Assembly: GCA_026388345.1 (NCBI GenBank)
Contig: JAPLJY010000097.1
Location: 1 to 31,638, forward strand
From: Deltaproteobacteria bacterium
Lineage (GTDB): Bacteria > Desulfobacterota > Syntrophia > Syntrophales > UBA5619
Reading direction: 5' to 3'
Length of the DNA: 31,638 nt
Numbering within the stretch: the stretch's first letter is position 1; every line of letters begins with the position of its first letter. The notes below the pieces were generated by a model. That model was not told where the DNA came from. It searched no databases and was given only the letters and a program-made list of their open reading frames with translations. Position numbers and translations under genes: made by a program. Of the stretch, positions 1 through 7,557 are shown in pieces.

Positions 1-177
1 CGAGGTGGGAGACATGGTAAACGTGAGCGGCAGCAGGATAGCAACGCCGTTCGGCCCTCCCAGGCCCGGCAGCACGCCGACGATGACTCCCAGTATAAGG
101 CCGATCGCCATCATGCCGAGGTTATACCAGGTAAGTATAACTGAAAAACCATGGAATAGATTTGACACGTCCTCCAC
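1..177 (-). CDS. tctA: Tripartite tricarboxylate transporter, large membrane subunit TctA (N-terminal part)
   Basis: Only the first 59 codons are in the window; the gene continues past the left edge. The start is GTG at 177, with AGGAGG at 186-191 eight bases upstream. The visible N-terminus is hydrophobic and carries the glycine-rich stretch GVLPGLGGPNG (about residues 34-44), typical of the first conserved helical region of TctA. In this family TctA is the roughly 500-residue, 12-helix permease that works with TctB and the periplasmic binding protein TctC to import carboxylates using an ion gradient. It follows tctB by about 40 bases in the usual C-B-A order. The identification is secure; the substrate is not readable from sequence. 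Confidence 0.9.
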   Translation of the reverse strand, partial: MEDVSNLFHGFSVILTWYNLGMMAIGLILGVIVGVLPGLGGPNGVAILLPLTFTMSPTS

Positions 178-218
178 TTGACAATCCTCCTAAGCGGCAG
201 TGCTTCAGTTTAAACAGT

Positions 219-734
219 TCAGTAGCCGAACAGGGATTCCAGCGGCCCTTTGGGCAGCGGAACCAGGAACTGAATTTCAAACATCCAGAAAAGCGTTACA
301 GTTATGCAGACGCTGACCAGGATGACTTTAAGCCAGCTGAACTTGGCCATCGCCCGCATGAAACCGCCGATGAACAAGGCGGAGGCGACATAGATGCCAA
401 TGAATTGGGTGACCAATACATAGAGAACAGTCGGTATCAGCACGCAAAGCACCTGCTTGAAGCGGTCCCAAGAAACGAAGAGCTCATAATTGCGGTGTTT
501 GCTGAAAAGCGCCCTGAGAAAAACAACAACGCTTGAAATACTGAGGATGGCCCCGGTGCGGAACGGAAAGTATCCTGCCTTAGGCCCGTCAACGGCCCAA
601 CCTAATCCGATTCTATGACTGTCCATCATCATCACAACGCCGACGAGGAAGATGGCAACGGCCACGATCACCTCCGCTGTCTGATACGTCAACCAGGCCG
701 AACGAGGTCGTTCCTGTGTTTGTTTCTGTTCCAT
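219..734 (-). CDS. tctB: Tripartite tricarboxylate transporter, small membrane subunit TctB
   Basis: This 171-residue membrane protein has about four hydrophobic segments (roughly residues 20-38, 60-75, 92-115 and 130-150) and a conserved-looking GPKAGYFPF stretch after the first helix. Size, helix count and position between tctC and tctA match TctB, the small four-helix subunit of TTT transporters. The ATG at 734 has a good GGGAGG Shine-Dalgarno seven bases upstream. It is separated from tctC by about 90 bases and is probably co-transcribed with it. TctB sequences are poorly conserved, so part of the call rests on context. Confidence 0.88.
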   Translation of the reverse strand: MEQKQTQERPRSAWLTYQTAEVIVAVAIFLVGVVMMMDSHRIGLGWAVDGPKAGYFPFRTGAILSISSVVVFLRALFSKHRNYELFVSWDRFKQVLCVLIPTVLYVLVTQFIGIYVASALFIGGFMRAMAKFSWLKVILVSVCITVTLFWMFEIQFLVPLPKGPLESLFGY

Positions 735-827
735 ACACTACCTCCCATGACGACCGTCGAAACAGAGCGCCGGTCCGGCGGATCGCGCTACAGCACCCGG
801 ACCCGCCAGAACCGGCGTGATTCTAAT

Positions 828-1847
828 CTATTTCTTGGCTGCAAACCCGGCTTCGGTCATCAGCTGTACGTGTTTTGCCATGTCTTTTTTCAGAAAGTCG
901 ACGAACTCGTCTCCGGTGGTATAGTGCCTTGTGAGCGCATTGTTCTCGGTGTATTCGAGCCACTCCGGTTTGGAAACCACCGTTTTCAGCAGATCCGCGT
1001 AGAACGCAACCTGTTCCTTGGTGGTTCCGGGCGGCAGGAAGAAGGCGCGCAGCATCTGGTATTGTACGTCGATTCCCTGCGACTTGCAGGTAGGGATATC
1101 GGACCATGCTTTGTCAGCTATTTTCTTCTTATAGTCCATTGGCTTATCAGAGAAGACGCACAGGGGGCGCGCCGCGCCGGCCCGCCACTGGGCAACGTTC
1201 TCGCTGGGGTTGTTGACATTGGAATCGATGTGTTTACCGGCCAGTTGGGTGGAGGCCTCGCCTCCGCTTGAATAGGGGATATAGGTTATTTTTTTCCCAA
1301 CAACTTTTTCAAATGCAACGGTGATGATCTGGTCTTCTCGCTTCGAGCCGGTGCCGCCCGCCTTGATGGTCCCCTCAGGCGCCGCTTTTATGGCATTAAC
1401 ATAGTCCATCGCTGTCTTGTACGGCGAATCTGAATGGACCCACAGGATAAAATCATCCAAAGCGATCATTGCCACCGGGTTGAAGTTTTCCCAGCCGAGC
1501 GGCAGATTCTGCGCGATCGGCAGGGTATAGATGAGGGAGAACGCCACCAGGAGTTTGTGGGCATCACCCTGGGACTGTTTGACATCCATGGCGCCCTCGG
1601 CGCCGCTCGCGCCGCCCTTCGTAAAGATCATAACGGGCTGTTTCATCAATTTGTACTTCAGGATGATGCCTTGGATTGTGCGCGCCATCTGGTCTGACGC
1701 ACCGCCCGCACCAGCGGGAACAATGAACTCCACCGGCTTGGTGGGTTCCCAGGCGGCAGCCTGGACCTGAATGGCCAGGAACAGGACGGCAAACAACGCC
1801 AGCACGGCCATACGGAACAACCTGCTTCCAAACATACTGGTTTTCAT
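828..1847 (-). CDS. tctC: TctC/Bug-family periplasmic solute-binding protein of the TTT transporter
   Basis: A 339-residue secreted binding protein. A signal peptide spans about residues 1-30 (MKTSMFGSRLF, a hydrophobic core, then a VQA|A cleavage region). The mature start KPVEFIVPAGAGGASDQMAR is the typical Bug-family opening, where the glycine-rich loop helps bind a carboxylate. I chose the ATG at 1847 over the in-frame ATG at 1865 because AGGAGG lies inside the longer version, eight bases before 1847. The protein should capture the substrate in the periplasm and deliver it to TctAB. Substrates of the family range over di- and tricarboxylates, aromatic acids and others. Nearby aminotransferase and IlvD-type dehydratase genes hint at a small hydroxy or amino acid, but this is inference. 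Confidence 0.92.
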   Translation of the reverse strand: MKTSMFGSRLFRMAVLALFAVLFLAIQVQAAAWEPTKPVEFIVPAGAGGASDQMARTIQGIILKYKLMKQPVMIFTKGGASGAEGAMDVKQSQGDAHKLLVAFSLIYTLPIAQNLPLGWENFNPVAMIALDDFILWVHSDSPYKTAMDYVNAIKAAPEGTIKAGGTGSKREDQIITVAFEKVVGKKITYIPYSSGGEASTQLAGKHIDSNVNNPSENVAQWRAGAARPLCVFSDKPMDYKKKIADKAWSDIPTCKSQGIDVQYQMLRAFFLPPGTTKEQVAFYADLLKTVVSKPEWLEYTENNALTRHYTTGDEFVDFLKKDMAKHVQLMTEAGFAAKK

Positions 1848-1922
1848 CTCTCCAACCTCCTTCATGTTTCCGGTTAATAAAGCACTGTTTTTTAACCAAA
1901 CCGCGTTACGCTACTTTATCAC

Positions 1923-1951
1923 TTTATATAATTTCGCCCGTCGGTTATCAA
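1923..1951 (-). promoter_or_regulatory. Sigma70-like promoter for tctCBA
   Basis: On the minus strand a -35 TTGATA (1946-1951) and a -10 TATAAA (1923-1928) are separated by exactly 17 bases. Each matches the consensus at five of six positions. It lies about 75 bases upstream of the tctC start, so the transporter can be transcribed apart from the aminotransferase gene upstream. Confidence 0.6.
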
Positions 1952-2001
1952 GCGGCATCCAGTTAAAAGATGGAATCGCACCGCTTGCACATCCGACCGG
2001 A

Positions 2002-3168
2002 TCAACGGGACGCCAGATATTCCATTGCCGCGATGACCCCGCCCTTCTGATGGGAGACGCCCGTCAGCGCGAATCCCATTTCCACACCGCCGAGGGTGCC
2101 GACGAGCATCAGATCGTTCATATCGCCCAAGTGGCCGATCCGGAACACCTGATCCTTCAGCTTACCCAGGCCGCTTCCCAGCGACATGTTGAACTTTTCG
2201 AGAACGACCTCCCGGTAGGCGTCGGCGCCCTTCCACCCCGGCATCACGACCGTCGTCAGGACCGGGCTGTACTCCGTAGGCTCGAGGCAGAGGATGTCGA
2301 GCCCCCAGGTCCTGACTGCCCGGCGCGTGGCCTCGGCATGGCGCTTGTGGCGGGCGAAGACATTGTCGAGCCCCTCCTCCGCCAGGAGATGGAGGGATTC
2401 CCGGAGGCCATAGAGCAAGTTGGTGGCCGGTGAGCTGGGAAAGAAGCCCCCCTTGTTGGCGGCAATCATCTCATCCCATCCCCAGTAAGACTTGGGAAGC
2501 TTCGAGGTTTTTGCCGCGGCCAGCGCCTTGTCGCTGATCGCGTTGAAACCAAGCCCCGGGGGCAGCATCAGACCCTTCTGGGAACAACCCACCGTGACAT
2601 CCACCCCCCATTCGTCATGGCGGTAGTCGATGGATCCGAGGGATGAGATCGTATCGACCATGAAGAGCGCCGGATGGCCGGTACGGTCGATCGCCCTTCG
2701 GATCTCGGCGATGCGGCTCGCAACGCCGGTCGAGGTCTCGTTGTGGACAACCATGACCGACTTGATCCGGTGATTCTTGTCCTCGGCCAGTTTGGCCTCG
2801 ACCACGGCGGGATCGGCACCGTGACGCCAGTCGCCGGCGACAAAATCCACCTCCAGACCCAGACGGACCGCCATGTTCTTCCAGAGGGTCGCGAAGTGAC
2901 CCGTCTCGAACATCAGGACCTTGTCCCCGGGAGAGAGGGTGTTGACCAGCCCCGCCTCCCAGGCGCCGGTTCCCGAAGATGCGAAGATAACGACCGGTCC
3001 GGCCGTCTTGAAAACCGGCTTGAGGCCGCCCAGCACCTCCAGCCCCAGGGCCTTGAATTCCGGCCCCCGGTGATCGATGGTCGGTTTGGCCATCGCCCGG
3101 AGCACCTGCTCGGGCACGTTTGTCGGTCCGGGAATCTGCAGAAAATGACGTCCGCTTGGATAGGACAT
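2002..3168 (-). CDS. Serine-glyoxylate / alanine-glyoxylate family aminotransferase (class V PLP)
   Basis: A full-length 388-residue fold-type I, class V aminotransferase. It opens with LQIPGPTNVPEQVLRAM, has the PLP-phosphate loop SSGTGAWE (about residues 64-71), the conserved VVHNETSTGV segment (140-149), the cofactor-pocket VDTISSLGS (171-179), and the Schiff-base lysine in CSQKGLMLPPG (Lys198). These closely follow the serine-glyoxylate aminotransferases of serine-cycle methylotrophs as I remember them, more than eukaryotic AGT. The family moves an amino group from serine, alanine or a related donor to glyoxylate or another 2-oxo acid. It has a strong AAGGAGG site before ATG 3168 and follows the CO-dehydrogenase-like gene by 63 bases, so it is probably the last gene of that operon. 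The exact substrate pair is unknown. Confidence 0.87.
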   Translation of the reverse strand: MSYPSGRHFLQIPGPTNVPEQVLRAMAKPTIDHRGPEFKALGLEVLGGLKPVFKTAGPVVIFASSGTGAWEAGLVNTLSPGDKVLMFETGHFATLWKNMAVRLGLEVDFVAGDWRHGADPAVVEAKLAEDKNHRIKSVMVVHNETSTGVASRIAEIRRAIDRTGHPALFMVDTISSLGSIDYRHDEWGVDVTVGCSQKGLMLPPGLGFNAISDKALAAAKTSKLPKSYWGWDEMIAANKGGFFPSSPATNLLYGLRESLHLLAEEGLDNVFARHKRHAEATRRAVRTWGLDILCLEPTEYSPVLTTVVMPGWKGADAYREVVLEKFNMSLGSGLGKLKDQVFRIGHLGDMNDLMLVGTLGGVEMGFALTGVSHQKGGVIAAMEYLASR

Positions 3169-3231
3169 GGCGTTCCTCCTTCTTCGGGGGACAACCTGCC
3201 GGCCCCCCCGACCGGCAGATTGTCCTTCGTT

Positions 3232-4962
3232 TTACTTCTTCCAGTCGGTCCAGGGATGATCCTTCAGGCTCGGATCCTCCACGCGGTTGAAGACCTTCAG
3301 GATCATCCTCGCCTTCGCGAGCGGCTCCATTTTCTTGTCCGTATGGACGATCAGCTTCGCGCCGAACTTCTCGCCGCAGAGCTTCGCAAGGGCCTCCATC
3401 GTCTTCGGGCTTCCCGTCACCGGCAGGCTGGGCCAGAAGTAGGTCGAGACGCCCATCGCCACCAGACTCAGTGCCTCGGCGATCTCGGCGTTCCGGTTGG
3501 CCTCCGCGAAGCAGGCCAGAACCGGCAGCTCCTTCACGGCCTTCTTGGCCGCCGCGGAGAGCGCAAACAGGAATTCGGCCACACCGCCGTTTTCGGCATA
3601 CCCGAAATCGAGGACGGCCGGGAGGTTCGAGCCTGCGGCCTTGAGGAGTTCCGCCACGCCCGGGCTGCAGTGCTTCTCGCATTGGCGCGGATTGAGGAAT
3701 CCGTATTTCGCGAGGCTCACGCTCGCATCGCCTTCTGAGATGCAGAGGATGTCGTCCTTCAGGAATTCCTGCGCCATCGACACAAAGGGCAGATCCTGAG
3801 TGTATTTCACATTGTTCGTGCCCGCAAGAATCGCGATCCCCTTGATCTTCCCCCCGTTCAGGGCCTCGGCAATCTTCTTCACATTGAGATCCGCCGCGGA
3901 AAGCCCCATGAGGGCGGTCTCCTTCGCCGCGGGAATATCCCGCACGAGCGAACGGCGGAACTCGAAGGCGTTGACGGCCTTCTCCACGATCGCCTTGGCA
4001 AAGGCGTCCGGATTCTGCGCCTTCAGGCTTTCCGTCGAAACGACCGCCACCTGGTACTCTGCGGCGATGGCCGCAAGCGACGGGTTGACGAACTGGTCGC
4101 CGACCACGATCAGATCGACGGCGCCGGTCATCAGGGGCAATTCCTGGGAACCGTAGCTCGTCACCGGGGCAAACGCATAGGGGGCCAGCAGCGGATCGGT
4201 ACAGACGCCCGCCACCGCCACATTCTTCTTCGCCGCCGCGGCCGCGATCTTTGCTTTCAGGACCGGTGAGAAGCGCCCATAGAGAAGAATATTCGCGGCA
4301 TCCTTTTTCAGAACGCCCATGTTGACTTCAATCTCGGCGGGCGCCGCACCGAAGACGGCCCTTTTCAGCCCGCCCTGGAGCTTCTGGGCGAAGGCGCCAA
4401 GCAATGCGGCCTTGAAGGCCCAGAACAGCGTCTCCTCGACGCCGGCGATACCGCCCTCCACCTTCTGCGAGGCCTTGAAGAGATCCTTGGCCACACCCTG
4501 GGGATAGATCCCGGCCTCTTCCCAGGCCGCGAGCAGGGCCTTGGGGAAGGCCTTCTGCAGACCGGCGCCGCCCTCTTTCAGAAGGGCCTCGATCCCGGCG
4601 ACGATCTTTTTCGACTCGGCTGCATCCTTGGGTTTCACCGCCCCGGAGGCAATCCCCTCCACAAAATCGCTGACCTGATCCAGGGAGGCCATGGTCCCCT
4701 TGATGACCAGTTTCAACAGGGTCTGGACGGCCAGGATATCCTTGTCCTTCCCGCAGACGCCCAGTTTGTTGGCATCCCGGAAGGGGTGGCTGATGCACGG
4801 CCCCTGGAGGCAATCCCGGCAGCTTAATCCCGATTCACAGAAACCGCACTCGGGAAGCTGTCCCTCGAAACGGTCCCATACCAATTTCACACCCTTGTCT
4901 GCCGCTTTCGGCAGGAAATGCTCTACTGCGTTATCGGCGGTCTTCTTCTGGATGAACTCCAT
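3232..4962 (-). CDS. CO-dehydrogenase-like (CooS-family) protein lacking the Ni-Fe-S active-site ligands
   Basis: This 576-residue protein aligns with anaerobic CO dehydrogenase (CooS, about 630 residues) over most of its length. The N-terminus matches residue for residue: VWDRFE, then Cys39, Cys48, Cys51, Cys56 and Cys70, the electron-transfer cluster cysteines. Position 47 is Ser, but a new Cys42 forms CGFC. By hand alignment to Carboxydothermus CODH II (recalled), every C-cluster ligand is replaced: His261 to Arg230 (or Tyr228), Cys295 to Thr255, Cys333 to Phe291, Cys446 to Thr382, Cys476 to Asp412, Cys526 to Ala456. The active-site lysine region and the N-terminal histidine relay are also gone. 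Flanking motifs such as SQELPLMTGAVD (272-283) and GTNNVK (381-386) remain, so this is a conserved fold and not decay. It cannot be a normal CO oxidiser. A structural or electron-relay role with the ferredoxin and flavoprotein next door is inference. The start has AAGGAG seven bases upstream. Confidence 0.85.
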   Translation of the reverse strand: MEFIQKKTADNAVEHFLPKAADKGVKLVWDRFEGQLPECGFCESGLSCRDCLQGPCISHPFRDANKLGVCGKDKDILAVQTLLKLVIKGTMASLDQVSDFVEGIASGAVKPKDAAESKKIVAGIEALLKEGGAGLQKAFPKALLAAWEEAGIYPQGVAKDLFKASQKVEGGIAGVEETLFWAFKAALLGAFAQKLQGGLKRAVFGAAPAEIEVNMGVLKKDAANILLYGRFSPVLKAKIAAAAAKKNVAVAGVCTDPLLAPYAFAPVTSYGSQELPLMTGAVDLIVVGDQFVNPSLAAIAAEYQVAVVSTESLKAQNPDAFAKAIVEKAVNAFEFRRSLVRDIPAAKETALMGLSAADLNVKKIAEALNGGKIKGIAILAGTNNVKYTQDLPFVSMAQEFLKDDILCISEGDASVSLAKYGFLNPRQCEKHCSPGVAELLKAAGSNLPAVLDFGYAENGGVAEFLFALSAAAKKAVKELPVLACFAEANRNAEIAEALSLVAMGVSTYFWPSLPVTGSPKTMEALAKLCGEKFGAKLIVHTDKKMEPLAKARMILKVFNRVEDPSLKDHPWTDWKK

Positions 4963-5041
4963 TGTAAATCTCCTTTCTGATCCCTATTGTCCGCGACCCA
5001 TCCGGTCATCCGTCCAATGGTGATTGAATCCTGTTTGTTGG

Positions 5042-5494
5042 TTAAAACTTCTTCTTCCGATAATCCTTCCGTTCCACGAGGGAAAGAGCCCCGGTGGGAC
5101 AGACCTCCGCGCAGATGGGATAGCCCATGCTCCGGCAGCGGTCGCACTTGATCGCGACTTTCATGGACGACGACGGGTTGATGATTCCGAAGGGACACAC
5201 CATGACGCACATCCAGCAGGCGATGCAGGTCTGTTCGTTCACATAGATCAGTCCGGTTTCCGGATCGCGGCGCATGGTTCCGTTGGGACAGGCATCCAGG
5301 CAGGGGGCCTCTTCGCAATGCCTGCACTGGAGAGCAAAAGGCTGTCCCTCCACATAGACGCGGGGCACCGGATGAGGCTCCTCGTGGATCGCCCTGGAGA
5401 GCTCCTTGGATGTGGAGGCGATTTCCGTCCCGCACCAGAGCTCGCACTGATGGCACCCCGTACACTTTTCTTTGTCTACCATTATTACTTTCAC
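5042..5494 (-). CDS. CooF-like ferredoxin with four [4Fe-4S] motifs
   Basis: A 150-residue electron carrier with four cysteine quartets: Cys11-14-17-21, Cys57-60-65-69, Cys90-93-96-100, and a last one starting CDRC at about 116 with a longer gap before CAEVCP. This spacing pattern is that of CooF/HycB/DMSO-reductase-B type subunits, which pass electrons between a catalytic partner and a second redox protein. The start is GTG at 5494, with GAGGAGG five bases upstream. It sits between the CO-dehydrogenase-like gene and an FAD/NAD(P) oxidoreductase, the same trio (CooS, CooF, oxidoreductase) seen in some CO dehydrogenase clusters. Here the presumed CooS partner has no active site, so the electron source is open. 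Confidence 0.88.
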   Translation of the reverse strand: MKVIMVDKEKCTGCHQCELWCGTEIASTSKELSRAIHEEPHPVPRVYVEGQPFALQCRHCEEAPCLDACPNGTMRRDPETGLIYVNEQTCIACWMCVMVCPFGIINPSSSMKVAIKCDRCRSMGYPICAEVCPTGALSLVERKDYRKKKF

Positions 5495-5547
5495 GTTTTC
5501 CTCCTCACTTGCAACCTGTGCTCTTATCTTGAAAACAGGTCAAAGAA

Positions 5548-6855
5548 TTACAGTCCGGTATCCATCAGTTCCTTGTACTCCGGTTCGCTGAAATGGTCGG
5601 CATTCCTCCGGAGGATCGGCAGCAGATCCATGAAATTCAGCCGTTCGCTCATCAGAAGCGGGATGGAGTCGGCGACATAGACCTGCTTTTTGAGCAGAAT
5701 CGACATCAAACCGGCTTTCTGGGTCTGACCGACCAGAATCGCCCCGATGACCTTCCCGTTTCGGAGAACAAGTTTCTTGTAAATATCCTTCGTCCTCACC
5801 CGGACCTCCCTGAATTCATCCTGATCGGATTGCATCACGCAGGATTCGGCATGGGTTACTCCCATGGAGATGGCGGGAATCCCGATGAAATTCCCGATGG
5901 AGTTTCTGCGGTAGGAGCCGGGATAGGGGGTTTTCTTGCCGGCCATGTTGAACCCGGCGAAGTGACCCTGCTCAAAGGCGCAGGGCCAGATGGCGTTGAG
6001 GAAGTAGGCATTCCGCGCGATATCGTGGGTCTCCGCGACGTCGCCGGCGGCGTAGATGTCCTGGGCGCTGGTCATCATGAACTCGTCGACCCGGATCCCC
6101 TTCAGTTCGCCGACGGTCAGTCCTGCCTGGACGGCGAGCTCGATCTGCGGACGGACTCCCACAGACAGCACGACCATGTCGCAGGGCAATTCGCGGTTGT
6201 CGGTTACGACGCCCGTCACGCGCTTGTCGCCCGTAAACTTCAGGGCCTTCTCGCCGGTGATCACCGTGATCCCGAGATCCTCGATCCGTTTGCGGACAAT
6301 CTCCGCCGCCTCCGCATCGAAGACGGTCGGCATGACCTGCCCGAGCTGCTCCAGCAGCGTAGCCTTGATTCCCCGCCGGGTCAGGCTGATACAGGCCTCG
6401 ACGCCGATGGAGCCCGCACCGATCACCACGGCGCGTTTCCCTTTCATGTTATAGATCTTCTCCGCATCAGCCATGGTCTTCAAGGTGGAGATCCCCTCCT
6501 TGTCGATCCCCGGGATGGGCGGAACAATCGCCTTCCCGCCCGTGGCGAGCAGCAGTTTATCAAAGGCATATTCCTTTCCGTCCGCCGTCTTGATGGTCTT
6601 GCCGGCAGCATTCAGATCGGTGACCTTCACCCCCATGTGGGGCGTCACCTTATTTTCTTCAAAAAAATCGGCTGTCCTGAAATTGAGCAACGGCTTGGAA
6701 AGCTCCTCCGCAACGTAGTACGGGAGGAGGACTCTCGAAAAGAGGGGGGTTTCTTCATCGCTGAACAGGTCGATCCGGGAATCCTTATCCAGAGACCGGA
6801 TGGACTCAACGGCGCTGATCGCTGCGGCGCTCCCTCCTACTATGATGTATTGCAT
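5548..6855 (-). CDS. FAD/NAD(P)-dependent pyridine nucleotide-disulfide-type oxidoreductase
   Basis: A 435-residue two-dinucleotide-fold flavoprotein. The FAD-binding motif VGGSAAAISA is at the very N-terminus, an ATGG segment follows at about residues 106-109, the NAD(P)-binding VVIGAGSIGVEA is near 148-159, and the second FAD motif IYAAGDVAET near 265-274. No redox-active CxxxxC pair is visible at the usual disulfide position, so it resembles NADH oxidase, ferredoxin reductase or nitrite-reductase-like members and not glutathione reductase. The ATG at 6855 is preferred over an upstream TTG at 6879 because AAGGAG lies six bases before it. Placed next to a CooF-like ferredoxin, it most likely exchanges electrons between that protein and NAD(P)H. 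Confidence 0.88.
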   Translation of the reverse strand: MQYIIVGGSAAAISAVESIRSLDKDSRIDLFSDEETPLFSRVLLPYYVAEELSKPLLNFRTADFFEENKVTPHMGVKVTDLNAAGKTIKTADGKEYAFDKLLLATGGKAIVPPIPGIDKEGISTLKTMADAEKIYNMKGKRAVVIGAGSIGVEACISLTRRGIKATLLEQLGQVMPTVFDAEAAEIVRKRIEDLGITVITGEKALKFTGDKRVTGVVTDNRELPCDMVVLSVGVRPQIELAVQAGLTVGELKGIRVDEFMMTSAQDIYAAGDVAETHDIARNAYFLNAIWPCAFEQGHFAGFNMAGKKTPYPGSYRRNSIGNFIGIPAISMGVTHAESCVMQSDQDEFREVRVRTKDIYKKLVLRNGKVIGAILVGQTQKAGLMSILLKKQVYVADSIPLLMSERLNFMDLLPILRRNADHFSEPEYKELMDTGL

Positions 6856-6897
6856 CTTCTTCTCCTTCCTGATATCCAATCAATGAATGGAGCCCGT

Positions 6898-7545
6898 CTA
6901 ATACAGGCTGTTGAGCGTGTAGAGAGGGAGCAGCTCCTTGAAGAGCGCCCTGCCCCGCGTCACGTTGTAGTTGCCGCAGGAACAGCACTCGGCAAGCTCG
7001 ATACTGCAATCCTCGATCGTTCTGCGCCCCCGTTTCACGTCCCGGACCATCTTGCGGACCAGGTCCGAGGCGATCATCCCGTGACCGCACATGGTGACCG
7101 TTTGGAGGATCTCGAAATCGGGCAGCCGCTCCGTGTTGCCCCAGGTGCCGAGGGAATATTCAAGGGAATGGATCCGCCCCATCCCCGCCTCCGTCATGCA
7201 CTGCTGAACAACATCGGGCACGCCGGAAATGATGACCGAGATGCCGGGTCTGTCGTCCTTCAGTTCTTTGAGGAGGGAAACGATCTTCTCCCGGTTGTCG
7301 AAGGTGCACTCGACGATCGTCCCGTCCGTCACGCGGCTCAGGATATCGTCCATCGTCGTGTTGTAGATGTTGCCGGTTTTCATATCGCCTAAGTTGATCG
7401 GCCCATGCTTGTAGCAGATACTCAGGAATTTCCGGGTTTTGGGGGCCGACCCCTTCTTGTTGACGCCGGTTGCCGGACAGCCCAGAACGACGAAATCGTT
7501 GCTCAGGCTCTCCCGGGTTCCCCTGCGGTGCAAACTGTGTGTCAT
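6898..7545 (-). CDS. Cys-rich protein of unknown function in the CO-dehydrogenase-like operon
   Basis: I do not recognise this 215-residue protein. It is soluble, with no signal peptide or membrane segment. It contains nine cysteines (residues 23, 44, 80, 116, 153, 180, 187, 188 and 190). The most suggestive groups are TMCGHGM (151-157) and CCSCGNYN (187-194), which could bind an iron-sulfur cluster or metal together with Cys180. A SDFVVLGCPATG-like opening (about 15-27) is also notable. It is translated from an ATG with AAGGAGG that overlaps the stop of the upstream gene, and the FAD oxidoreductase follows after 42 bases. It is therefore tightly tied to the redox operon. Its function is unknown. 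Confidence 0.75.
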   Translation of the reverse strand: MTHSLHRRGTRESLSNDFVVLGCPATGVNKKGSAPKTRKFLSICYKHGPINLGDMKTGNIYNTTMDDILSRVTDGTIVECTFDNREKIVSLLKELKDDRPGISVIISGVPDVVQQCMTEAGMGRIHSLEYSLGTWGNTERLPDFEILQTVTMCGHGMIASDLVRKMVRDVKRGRRTIEDCSIELAECCSCGNYNVTRGRALFKELLPLYTLNSLY

Positions 7546-7557
7546 GATTCTCCTCCT

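Noticed and set aside
1848..1865. Longer tctC start at 1865
   Set aside because: The longer start would place the strong AGGAGG ribosome site inside the coding sequence; ATG 1847 fits the signal peptide and spacing.
3232..4962. Functional CO dehydrogenase (cooS)
   Set aside because: Overall similarity is clear, but all C-cluster ligands are replaced, so the usual activity cannot be claimed.
5593..7392. 599-codon plus-strand open frame
   Set aside because: It lies antisense to the clearly identified FAD oxidoreductase and Cys-rich genes, has no ribosome site and gives a low-complexity product; it follows from the GC-rich codon pattern of the real strand.
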